From the NCBI RefSeq assembly GCF_003573695.1, contig NC_039368.1, positions 14,946,360-15,010,359 of the forward strand: a stretch of 64,000 nucleotides of DNA, written 5' to 3'. The translations under genes and the position numbers were made by a program. Below the pieces are notes generated by a model. That model worked only from the letters and a program-made list of their open reading frames with translations. It ran no database searches and had not been told where the DNA came from. This stretch comes from Papaver somniferum (taxonomy: Eukaryota > Streptophyta > Magnoliopsida > Ranunculales > Papaveraceae). Positions 47,310 through 58,150 of the stretch are shown here, one piece after another (within the stretch, counting starts at the first letter, position 1; each line of letters begins with the position of its first letter).

Positions 47310-47555
47310 AAGACAATGTTCGGCTCATAAAAAGGTTATAAAATAAGCCGAATCTGTATAAATAACGGCTAGAATTTCAAATTTTGGAACTTTTTACAGG
47401 TTCGGCTTAAACGAGTTTGCAGATCTAAGCCGAACCATACACTCTCGGAAAACTTAAATTTCCATATTCGGCGCATAACTTAAATTATAGGATAAGCCGA
47501 ACCTGGAGTACACAAGATTCGGCTTGAAACTAAAATTACATGTTGAGCCGAATAT
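47310..47555. repeat. GTTCGGC hairpin array upstream of the SANT-like gene (MULE-2)
   Basis: Four units (ending about 47351, 47435, 47503 and 47553) between the 5' end of the SANT-like gene and the 3' end of the PMD gene. Confidence 0.86.
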
Positions 47556-48928
47556 CACGAATTCCAGGAAAAAGATAACTAAATAACTGTTACGCTATCG
47601 ATTAAAACATGAAATTCAAGGTGTCCATAACATAATCCCAGTTCACAAATGCAACCATTAAAATGAAAGTTTAGCACCTAAAACCCAAGGTGTTTCCAAC
47701 ACCATAAAAGTGTACTTAAAACTTAAGAAAACATTAAAAGGAACTTGGAAACATAAAAGGGCACTTAACCACGACCCCTCTTCTTAGTTCCACGACCACC
47801 TCTTCTTCCACCTTGGTCTTCATCTTCCGACGCATCATTACCGGGTTGGCCGGTAGAACCACCTCCACTTGTACCTTCACCAACTTGTCGAGACCTCTTA
47901 GTGGTAGGCCTTTGTGCGGATTCCTCGGTTCCTTGTCCTTTGTTGATGATTGCACCCCATTTCTTGTAGAGGTATTTTTGTTCTTCAACGGTCATAGCTG
48001 TTTTGCTACCAAGTTTGGCCTTCATTTTTTTCAACATTTCCCTACCCTCGACAACCTATTTTTTCATTTGTCAACAACTTATAACCGTGAGGTTGAAGAC
48101 ATTTGTACCATAACTAATATATTAAAATAGTATAAAGTGAAGTCATTCTTACCATTATCTTGAAAGCCTTGACTACTTCTTCGGAATTAAACTTATCGGT
48201 GATCTTTATTGCGTCCGCCTTCCCCTTTTAAGCTACCTTTTGACTTTTCTTATTGATAATGAAGGGATGAGAAATTTGGTTATACCAATGCATATAGCTC
48301 GGATCCTCTTCACATGGATCATCACCTAAAGGTGTTAACTTGGACGCATCTAATGTGTGATTGTCTAAATTCTTCCAAAACTGAAGGGTGGGATCAGGAT
48401 CATACTTCGATTCCCATGATGAAGTGGTGCTTCTAGTTCCATTACCACTCTTTGGTAACAACCTGAATTTCTCGTCAAACAAAGGAACCTTTTGGACGCA
48501 TCCTAATTGATGGAGTACTCGCCGAGGATCGTATATAACATAACCACCGGGATAAAACAATGGCTCATGGTACATACCTACCGGCATGTCCTCATCTTCA
48601 ACAACTTCATCTTCTTCATATTCCTTCTCATATGGTTGAAAAACGACGTCATCAACACTCATTGTGTCTAACGGCTCTCTCAAACTTGCCACCAACTGTT
48701 TTTTGTTCCTTTTTTCGAGACCTCGTACTCGTACCGTGTTGCAGTTGGCTGTGTATCAACCCAATCCATATCCTTTTCAAATGTTTTGTCCAATTTCAAA
48801 ATTGGTAAATGGTGATATACCCACACCTACATCCAAAGAACCACATTCAAAAATCAAAGGAATTGAAGTGATAGAAACAAGTTTTACTTGGAAACATCAA
48901 AGTAAGAATAAAGTTCGCAAACTCAGTG

Positions 48929-49018
48929 AATTGTTCGGCTTATATGTATCAAGTATCATAAGCCGAACCAGATAAGTAAAAATTTTGGCTTACACGATAT
49001 TATAGTTATAAGCCGAAC
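48929..49018. repeat. GTTCGGC hairpins inside a PMD-gene intron (MULE-2)
   Basis: Two units: ttcggcttatatgtatcaag ending ataagccgaacc (48967), and ttggcttacacgatatt ending taagccgaacc (49018). Both lie within the 217-bp intron 48827-49043. Confidence 0.85.
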
Positions 49019-50304
49019 CACACACTGATTTCCCAGAAGTTACCTGAAGCAAAGTGAAGTTCTCTCCGATGTTTGTACTTGTCAACCTAGACGCGGTCGC
49101 AAGTTGGTCCAGCAGGTAAGCTAGCGAAGACGTTCCCCAAGCATACTTGTTAGAAGTATCAAGATTCTTTACCAATTGGAGATAATTAGCATTTACCTTG
49201 TTTCCGGTAAGGTCGGAAAAGATATCTCTACCAAGAGTATAAAGAAAGTAGGAAGTTCCGGTTTGCTTCACTTTGATGTCATCCATTACCAACACCCCTA
49301 CCTTTACTCTCTCCTTTGTGTTCTAAAATTCCTTTTTCAAGTTAGTGAGCTTGATCTTCTTATTATTCTTATTTTTGCCATTGGGTATGAATACGGAATC
49401 GACATCTTTAACGGACCGACAAAACTCCAACTCAGTTTTGTATGCATTCCAACCAAGAAATTCCTCGTACAACTTGTAGAGCTCATCCCAACTCATGTCA
49501 TAAAAATCAGCAATCACACTTACACCTCTTGCTTTAAGGCCTGTAATTTTACTCGCATCATCAGGAGTGATTTCCATCTCTCCAAAAGGTAATTGAAATG
49601 TGTAAGTTTATGTACAAAATCTCTCGGTAAAGGTAGAGGCCGTCACACTATCATATTCCTGATGTCCATAATTAATGGAAGGCCATAAAACACTGGCTTG
49701 TACGTAAGCAACCACCTCAGGAACCTCTTCAGAAAGTTCCCATTCCGCTTCCCTCTGGTGTCTCAATACTCGGACTGCACGGTTGTGATCAGGAGTCACA
49801 TAAATTCTCTTCGCCCAAGATTCTGCATAACCAATCAACACATTTCCTCCATCTTCCGGAAGACCATGAGGCAAACCATTTGATCGAGGTGGAATTACGT
49901 CATCTTCATCAGGAATGTGTAAAACAGTGATCCGTTGTTCTGCAACGTTCTTCTCTTTCTCGGGTTCTACAACCTTATTTCCTTTCTTGTCTTTCTTGGG
50001 TATTCCTTGGGGTTGTGTTTCTTGATTATCATCAACTTTTTAATTTCCTTCTTCTTGTCTTTCAACTCTTACTTGTTCATCTTCTTCTTCTAAAATGCCT
50101 CCTCTACCTCCCGCTCTCAATTTTTTCTTACCTCCTCCTCGAGGATCGAAAGTTTTAGAAGTAAAAGGTGTTAACTCCATCTTCTTCCTCTTTTTAGCTA
50201 CATTGGTCCTGACACAAGTATGAAGGTTATAAGACTACTTAGAACAACAAAAGAATGCAAACTATATGAAATATGGATTTGAAATACCAAAAACTTGTCA
50301 ACAA

Positions 50305-51085
50305 ATAAGAAGGTTCGGCTTACCCGAAATAACACATATGAGCCGAACTATGTCTTAAACTTTTCATTGTCTTACACAGAGAGTGGTTCGACTCATACGT
50401 ACAAAATAATTATAAGCCGATTCTATATATTCGGCTCACAACCAATACTATCGAATGAGCCGAACATATAATTATGAACTGAAACATGTATTCGGTGCAA
50501 CATGATATCATATAAATAAGCCGATCCTATACACTTGTAAAATTTATGGAATTTTAACAACAATATTCGGCGCAATCCTAATACTATCGAATAAGCCGAA
50601 ACTATACTTATGAATTGAAACATATATTCGGCGCAAAATGATGTCATACAAATAAGCTGATCCTATACACATGCAGAACAACATTTATTCGGCGCAAACC
50701 TAATACTACCATATAAGCCGATCCTATACACATGCAAAATTTCTGAAATTGAAACAACATTTATTCAGCGCAAAACTATTACTACCATATAAGCCGATCC
50801 TATACACATGAAAAAATTCTGAAACTGAAACAACATTTATTCGGCGCAAAACTAATACTACCATATAAGCCGATCCTATAGACATGAAAAATTTATAAAA
50901 ATCACACAACACATCGGCTCAAATCTAACACCATCGAATAAGCTGATCCTAAATATAAGGCTCTGTGTCATTAAGTTCGGCTTAAAACGGATATGCATTT
51001 TAAGCTGAGTCGTTCATATGCACTTTCAGGGTTGAGTTTCAAAAACAGCTCGGCGCACATCTAAAATTAGTTTTACGCCGAACCC
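50305..51085. repeat. large GTTCGGC hairpin array in the first PMD-gene intron (MULE-2)
   Basis: About twelve units with a period of 55-75 bp. Later units also share the inter-hairpin spacer gatcctatacacatg.aaaatt, showing local tandem amplification. All lie in the 949-bp intron. Confidence 0.88.
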
Positions 51086-51564
51086 TACCCTGTAACCGCC
51101 GCACAAACATGTTTTTGACAAATTAAATCTATCATACCAATCAAAAACATCAAATACGAGATGGGTTTATAGAACATTTCAGGAGTTGGTTCTTCAATCT
51201 CTTCTTCCGGTTGGATTTGAGGTTGATTTTCAGTTTCTTCTTCACTTTCTAAATTTTATTCTTCAACATGTTGTTCAATTGATCGATTAGAACGAGATAC
51301 TGGCTTACGACGAACCATTATATAGATCAGTTTAATCGTCAATTAACTTTTCACGAATCGACGATTAAATTTCGGCGATGATGCGATGAAAAAAAAGGGT
51401 TCGGCTATGGAGGAGGAAGAAGAAGAAGGGGGTTGAATGAAACTGATTTTAAGTTTATTGATTACAGGTTTTTTTATTAGGGTTAGGGATAGATTAGTAA
51501 TTTAAAAGATTTAAGGGTATATAGGTAATTTAACTACCCATAGGGTACCCCTTATAAGGTCACC

Positions 51565-51625
51565 CAAGTTAGGACTATTGTTTTGTATGCCTAGAAAGAT
51601 TTAGATATGCCCAAAAATAGGGTTC
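51565..51625 (-). repeat. MULE-2 right terminal inverted repeat
   Basis: The reverse complement matches the left end. Followed by gtagtcttt, the target duplication. Confidence 0.7.
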
Positions 51626-51634
51626 GTAGTCTTT

Positions 51635-53767
51635 GGCTCGTTCGTAGGAGTAAAGGTGTAAACCATGCCGTCCCAGTACAACCCAACCCTCTCTTGTTTT
51701 ATGTTTTCCAAAAAAAAAAAAATTCACAAATGCTTTAGATGTTATACGTACTGTTATAAAAATAAATCAACATAACGGAAATGAAACGTTAAAAATTGGC
51801 TAAATAAAAACTCTTTTGTGAAATATACATGAAATGTGATGCATTGTACCGCGTTGTGTAGTATTTTTGTATATTATGGCATGATTTATTCGCGTTCCAT
51901 ATTGTGTTCTGCCGCATACTTATCCAGGCTGCGTGTTGTACCGTGCCGATGTGCCTATTTGTCGGGCACAAGACAACATACTAAGCTAATATGTTGTGGC
52001 CGTTTCGTACCACAACACATTTTGTGCTCGAATTTTAGCGTGTTGTTTTGTGTCATAAACGTGTTGGCATGACACATTTTACATCTCTAGGTGGGAGTAT
52101 TTGTCTTTGTTCTTGGTTCACGTTCTTGCTATCTTATAGTTTCATTTTTTAGGAAAAGTTACATCTATTATCAAAAACTGATCACAAGCTAAATAAATTT
52201 CTCTAACATACAATCACTAAGGGACATGCATCCATATATCAGTTAGAAACATTTCTTTTTCAGATCATACTTAGCTAAATCATCTTATGCATTATTTACA
52301 TACCGGCTAACATAAACAAATTTTTTTACAGAATATTTAAACACCACCCTGTTACATTCTTTAATTTAACTTAGAAAATTTCCAATTGATGTTGTTATCG
52401 GCTATGCTAATGTCATCATCCGATCATAGGTTATTAGAAGCATAAAAAACTTTGTCTTGCTTTGGTTGATAGAGATTGAGCTTTTGGATGCCTGCATCAC
52501 TAAGGTGGTGGTTAGGGAAATCCATCATTTCTCACTTGCTTAGTTGTTATAGAACAAAGACTAAGGTGGTGGTTAGGGAAATCCATCATTTCTCATTTTG
52601 CTTAGTTTTTATAGAACAAATAAAAGTATCATGTAATATGTACGAAAAAATAGAAACATCAACAAACATGAGGCAACAATCATATTACTAAAGAGTATGA
52701 GATTTTCAGACACTTCCTGCGTGAACATTCCTATGTTATCAATTGTGTTTGATATATGGAGTAAAGCAACATGTTAATTTGGTAAATAACACTTAATGGG
52801 TTTTGTTTCATATGATTGAAACTTGTTTGATCTTGATTTCCATAATTTCCATAAGACCACATCACAGTTTCTTTTGCATCTTTCTCACATTTTGTATGCC
52901 TTAATAATTAGGCATGAGTACGATCCCCAATGGTTTGTTTTAGCTGCAGCCACATTTAATCCAATACATTGTGGATTTCAAGTTTGACATTTGTATCAAT
53001 CCAGCATCTAATGGTTTTGCATCCAATTGACGCATGGACGAACGAATTGCATGCGGATGGATGTTTTTGATTGGGTGAATTCCCATGTGATAGAGTAATA
53101 TGGTAATGAATCATATTCCTATTATCCTAAGTATGATTTCATATTAAACGTATGCCACACCTGACATACCCTAAGGGTTATGACGTACAATAATTTTTTT
53201 TTGTTGGTGATACCAAAATTTACTCATGTAAATCAGCCAAAAAGTTGTGCATGATACCAATAAAACTACTCATGTTAAGAAACTTCATGTGCATATGAAT
53301 GATAAAACACAAATTCTGATAACTAAGCCAATACATGATTCGTATAACGCATCTAATAATTACAGTGTACATTGAACTGATCTAATAATTGACCTACCTC
53401 TAGTAGAGAGTAATGAGATAAGTTGTAACACCTGCATTTTAATTTTGTATGACACATGCTCAAACATGCGCTATTGAACAAGATGAAGCCTCATCTTAAG
53501 CTTGTGAAGTTCACTCGGGGAAGTACCACTTAACCATGTTGCCTACTAGTGAAAGCATTAATGATGCTAAAGAATGATTATGGTGTGAGGCTTCCTCAAG
53601 GAAGTAAGGATTTTTCCACAAGGAAATGAGGATATTTACTCAAGGAAGTGGTACTTGGTGGGTATTAATCCTTTCCAGAATTTTTATTTGTAGAAATGTC
53701 AATAAGACATATATATGGAAGAGGTGTTGGTTGGTTATAAATTGGAGATGCTTACTCAAGGAACATA
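51635..53767. other. AT-rich intergenic spacer
   Basis: No gene, RNA or transposon end recognised apart from the duplication at 52499-52621. It contains assorted short open frames with no domain signal. Confidence 0.5.
52499..52621 (+). repeat. 61-62 bp tandem duplication
   Basis: actaaggtggtggttaggga and the following 41 bases are repeated directly, with a few substitutions and one indel. Confidence 0.88.
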
Positions 53768-54923
53768 TGTTAGAGCATAGCTCGGTTGAACCCACCAAGC
53801 GCTGGTATGTTAAGTTTGATTGTCATATATTAGTATCAAAACTCATCTAAAGTCGCTTGATTACATATTAGAGTCAAATTCGTGTAGTTTAGACTAAAAA
53901 GTCAAGGAATGTTGAGACGTACAAGTATTACTCTGAAGACCTGAATAATGATAAGAAGTAACGAATACAACGAATATCATTCTTCCACTTGAGGTTAGTA
54001 ATATTGACTTGATTTTTTTTCCATTCCTAACGTATCTTTCAAGTTGGATTATACTGAAAACATAACATGCGAAGCTGTATATATATATACTTTAGTGGTT
54101 AGACTTGGTCATATAATTATGATCAAAGTGTCAAGGAATTTATTGAATTACGAAGTATGAACGCTTATCTTTTGGAACTTTGTAAATACGACATCAACAT
54201 AATATTTGTACTTAGTTACTTGATTATGTGTAAGATATAGGTGTGATTTTAGCCAAGAAAACTATGTATTATTACATTAGTTTAAGGAAGTAGATGTATG
54301 AACTTGTTTCATAATCGAAAGAGAAGTCATGATTGGTCCATTTATTTATTGAATATATTTTGGATGACCAATGCAAGATGACAAGGTGGAACCTATCTTA
54401 ACTTATGTTGAGAATTGAGGTATAACCGGTCATAGCCTATACTGTGTAGCATGTTGTAATCGGTCATAAGATACTTTGTGAAGCATGGTGTAACCGGTCA
54501 CAAGATACATTGGAAAGTTAGTTGTAATCGGTCACAAGCTAATTTTGGAAGCAAGGTGTAACCGATCACAAGCTAATTTGGGAAGTTAGTTGTAATTGGT
54601 CACAAGCTACTTTGGGAACCAAGGTATAACCGATCACAAGTTAACTTGGGAAGTAAGGTGTAACCAATCACAAGGTACCTCTGGAAAGCATAGTGTAACC
54701 GGTCACAACCTAGTTTGGGAAGCATGGTATAATCGATCACAACTTACATTGTGAGTCATGGAAAGAACCGATCCCTAGGAGCAAAATCGAGTTCCAATAT
54801 TCACATATCTCTTCATGTTTTGTGTGAAGCTTGGAATTAGGGTTTGCTGAGAAACTTCTAGATGTCGACATTATTTGAAAATGTACATAACTCTTATCAT
54901 TAATTGTTCAAAGAGTTCCTTGA
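53768..54923 (+). mobile_element. copia-type LTR fragment, plus orientation
   Basis: Begins tgttagagcatagctcggtt, matching the reverse complement of the LTR ending at 58130 (aaccgagcaatgctctaaca). Similarity continues, with divergence, through acgtatctttcaagtt, and resumes near gtcgaca (54866). It ends abruptly near 54923. It is a truncated or solo LTR of a family related to the minus-strand element at 56055, and older than it. Confidence 0.65.
54419..54775 (+). repeat. minisatellite, about ten ~34-bp units (gtaaccggtcacaag)
   Basis: Units follow the pattern tgtaaccggtcacaagctaa then tttgggaagcaagg, alternating 'gttagttgtaat' and 'gcaaggtgtaac' borders, which suggests a higher-order two-unit repeat. 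It lies inside the LTR fragment. Confidence 0.9.
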
Positions 54924-54929
54924 TACCCC

Positions 54930-55410
54930 ACTAATGTGTCAAGATTTCCTAACAGAATGGAAAATGAAACCTTTAATGTTATGTTATCTGGCAATATTAA
55001 TAGTCAACGACATCATGCTATCATGACTGAAAATGTGTTTGTTTCTTCAGAAGTTCTCCCATATGACTATGTTGTATCAAATGTTGATGCTTCATTCGAT
55101 TCAAACACTTATAAATATGATATTGGTATAATTTTAACAGATGCAGCGGGCAACTATAAGGGCTGCAAGACCATCTCAGGGTTAACACGTGATGCAAAGG
55201 AAGCTGAAAGCTTTGCAGTATTGGAAGCTGTCATTGCACGTTGAACTATGTAAAAAATTCTATCAAAGCATATGCTAAAAATGTCATTTCCTATCTTAAT
55301 AAAGGCTCTAACCAGAGTAGCTTGTCTAGCTCCTCTATTATATATGATTGTTTATTTTTTTCTAAACTCTTTTTCATTCTAGATCTTTGTTTATGTTGGT
55401 AGAGATTTTG
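54930..55410 (+). pseudogene. LINE-type RNase H (RVT_3) remnant
   Basis: The frame 54936-55244 contains VDASFDSNTYKYDIGIIL, then GCKTISGLTRDAKEAE and SFAVLEAVI, the first half of the RNase H-like domain at the end of plant L1-type LINEs, with the first Asp and Glu of the active site. After a frameshift/stop the match continues weakly (NSIKAYAKNVISYLNKG, then SSIIYD) to about 55350. It could instead be a host RNase H-like gene fragment. Not functional. Confidence 0.6.
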
Positions 55411-55810
55411 ATGGTTTGTCAGGTAAAACTGCTAAATTCAGTAGAAGGAATCATGTAACAGGTGAATGGATAATGTTCCTCCCCATTTCATTTATGAACT
55501 CAGTATTCCTTGTTGATTTAATTCAATATCTTTCCTAGAAAAAAAAAGATTATATGTTTAAGCAGAGTATTTTTGATATAAGAATACTTTAACTCTGTTA
55601 AGTTTGAATATGAGAATACTAGTCAAGGTAGTGATAAATTGAATGTTCATGATCAAGTTGAAGCATCGAATACAAATATCTTAAATACCTCTACTTCTCC
55701 TTTTTACTCTAATATGGATGTAAAGTAAGACACTTACATGTGTAAAGTAATTCACAAGAGGAATAGGCCTGGTCAGATGTTTAATGAGACTGATTTTTTC
55801 TTCCTGGCAG
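55411..55810. other. spacer, no recognisable feature
   Basis: AT-rich, possibly an intron before the exon-like stretch at 55811 (ends ttcttcctggcag). Confidence 0.35.
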
Positions 55811-56054
55811 TTACCAGCAAATGGCACTGCCTACTTCAGAAATTGGAGCCTCATGCAATCCTATTTCCACTGGGATTTTCCATTGCCAGCTGCCAAGAAA
55901 CCAAAAATCATTGAAATTAGTGAACATGACCTGATCTACCATCCAGCAAAATAGTTGACTGAAGAGCAAAGGCCTGAAGATGCAAAAGACATTTATGATT
56001 GTGAAGATAATGTCACTATTAATACATATCCTCATCATTGGTATAAAGGAGAAG
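55811..56054 (+). pseudogene. exon-like fragment of unknown gene, cut by a copia LTR
   Basis: After a good acceptor (ttcttcctggcag) a frame reads LPANGTAYFRNWSLMQSYF, then DFPLPAAKKPKIIEI. One TAG follows near 55953, then it continues LTEEQRPEDAKDIYDCED and PHHWYKGE to the LTR border at 56055. I do not recognise the family. Composition and splice site suggest real former coding sequence, either of the host or of the LINE-bearing locus upstream. Confidence 0.35.
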
Positions 56055-58130
56055 TGAAAAGGCGAGGGTACCCAAATATACCTCAAGCTAAAACTTTTTC
56101 TACCTATAAGTCCTTTTTCCGAAAGTGATTGTCTATGGACTGAGTCGAGACAATACAACTAATCGATTCACACTTCGTGTGATAGTATATGGATACGTGA
56201 TCGAGACAATACAACAACGAAGTATGTTTACTTGATACAAAGGTTCGGAATTAACCAAACACAATAGAATTGCTTATCAAGTAAATAAGAATTAACGTTT
56301 GTGTAATTTACTTTAATTATAATAAGACAATTATAATTTGGAATATAAAAGTAAATGACACAGCAAGATTTTGTTAACGAGGAAACCCAATTGCAGAAAA
56401 ACCCCGAGACCTAGTCCATAATTGAATACTCTCAGGATTAAGCCGCTACACAAAATTGCACTAACTTCGTATAGTTGAGACCAAGTAACTAACCCTATAG
56501 TTCACCTAGTTCCTTCTGTATTCCCACGCCTCCAACTTATAAATAAGTCACGTACTTCGAAAAATTCTTTTGGTTCGTATTCCAAACAGTAAAGGAACAA
56601 CAAATCTGTTTGGTATCAACTCTATTCAACCAAGTCATATGAGTCGTAAAAAGGCTCTTCCGTTTATCTAAACATAAACTCCTTCGTCAGGTCCTTAGAT
56701 CTATCTTATATTCAATCACCCAAAGGTAATCGTTTAAGATTAAGCCAACAACACCTTTAATCCGAAGAATCGTGTTGATGCCGATCTATTCAATTAATCA
56801 ATCCAATGTACCACAAGGATAAACCGATTATTTATTGGATCCTATTTTAACGAAACAAGTATTGTGCACACCAAAGATTATATAACCCAAGTCGGATCTT
56901 CAATATCTTCTTTGTCTTCAAATCTTCTTAAATCTTCAATAAAAACCTGCACACAATCACTTGAATCTCTTGTGATCAATCACGCGTAGAACGGAGTCTG
57001 TTAACAATGGATTACACAAGATCGTCTTTAGAACTAACAACAGTCTAAAGATCCCTGTCGAAACTCGGAACTAGTTTGAGTGAATCTTATATCAGAAGAG
57101 AAGATTCTCAAGAATAAAAAAACTAGGTGCAATCAGATTTCAACCACCGTTAGTCAATCAAATCAATCGAAAACAAAAGATAAACCGCAATTATCTAGTT
57201 TCCCACCAATGGTACACGCTAGAGCTTCTCAATCCCAAAGAATACTTTAAACTGAGCGGCCGTAAGAGATTTCTCCTAATTAGGTTACTCTCCTCTCTGA
57301 ATAGGCGGCTACACCAGTAACAACAACAAAATAGTAAATATGTTGTTACGAAGGATTAGTTTGCTAGAAAGGAAAAATTCGAGTATTTATATACAAGGAA
57401 GTTTGGACACCAAAGAATTTCCAAAACCGAAAATATTCTCAAGATATTCATTAAGGCACAGATTCGGTTTTCATATTTCCTGGAAATGCTCTGTCCAAAA
57501 ATAACGATCGGAATCTCTCGGAAAATCTAATTAGTAAATGCACATTACTAATTCTGTAATTTCCCTACAAAATGAAATTAATAACCTTAAATAAAAGATT
57601 CTTAACATACTTATGTTTCGATCATGTGATTCTCTTCCCTTAGCCGTTAAGGAATATCTTTGAACAATTAAAGAAATAAACATTCACATCACGTGTTCAA
57701 AGTTTGTCGACATCTTAACTTTGTAAGTTCTCTTTCACACTTACAACCTTGAATCCGATTTGCCACACTCCAAACCTCGTATTGTATTCTTTAATACTAT
57801 GTATATATAGAGTTCGAATATCCTTCACAATTATGTTTTCAATATGCACGACTTGAAAGATACGTTAGGGAATGAAACAGTTCAAGTCAAATATCACTAA
57901 CCTCAAGTGGAAGGATGATTGTTGTAGTTGTAGCTCCTTGATTCTTCACATCTTCAAGACTTCGCAATACTTGTAATGTCTCATATCCTAATACTTTCAA
58001 GCTAACCTATACGAAGTTGACTCTAGTACATAATCAAGCGACTCTTAACATGAGTTTTGATTCACTAAAATATGACAACCAAACTTGACATACCAATGCT
58101 TGGTGGGTTCAACCGAGCAATGCTCTAACA
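56055..58130 (-). repeat. 3' LTR (left copy), 2076 bp
   Basis: Matches 61716 to about 63411 over its first 1.7 kb. It then jumps to the terminal part (ctcgtattg to gctctaaca), lacking the segment that begins at 63412 in the right copy, so an internal deletion is likely. TATA-like tatataaata on the minus strand at about 57383-57394. Confidence 0.85.
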
Positions 58131-58150
58131 ATATCCCCCTATGTCAATTT
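58131..58150 (-). promoter_or_regulatory. polypurine tract of the copia-type element
   Basis: On the minus strand ttgacatagggggatat directly precedes the LTR start TGTTAGAGCA, a junction typical of plant copia elements. Confidence 0.75.

Larger units (their letters stand above)
47765..51318 (-). pseudogene. plant mobile domain (PMD/MAIN-like) gene of MULE-2
   Basis: Read leftwards from ATG 51318 (MVRRKPVSRSNRS). An in-frame TAA lies near 51257. The 949-bp intron 50209-51157 is in phase. Then a basic/acidic region, YAESWAKRIYVT, AYVQASVLWPSIN, FQLPFGEMEITPDDASKITGL, SYFLYTLGRDIFSDLTGN, YAWGTSSLAYLLDQLA, FTLLQ joined across a 217-bp intron (48827-49043) to VWVYHHLP, then DDVVFQPY and RRVLHQLGCVQKVP, and a Gly/Arg-rich end (47765). 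These are the ordered motifs of the PMD family (MAIN, MAIL1; silencing-related). Further stops occur near 50040, 49610 and 48700. PMD genes inside MULEs are documented; function in the element is unknown. Confidence 0.75.
41949..51625. mobile_element. MULE-2: Mutator-like element with transposase/OTU, SANT-like and PMD genes
   Basis: The ends form inverted repeats: left ttttggccatactgaaat..tttctaggcatac against ttttgggcatatctaaat..tttctaggcatac from the right end. The flank gtagtcttg (41940-41948) matches gtagtcttt (51626-51634) at eight of nine bases. Length 9677 bp. It holds a FAR1/Jittery-like transposase with an OTU-like C-terminus (+), a SANT/Myb-like gene (-) and a plant-mobile-domain gene (-). 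About 30 copies of a GTTCGGC hairpin fill introns and spacers. PMD genes captured by MULEs are known; this set of cargo is richer than usual. All three genes are at least partly broken. Confidence 0.82.

Noticed and set aside
50305..51085. Regularly spaced repeats resembling a CRISPR array
   Set aside because: Units are hairpins with variable arms, unequal spacing and shared spacer sequence, and they sit in an intron of a plant transposon gene. There are no cas genes, and the window is plant nuclear DNA.
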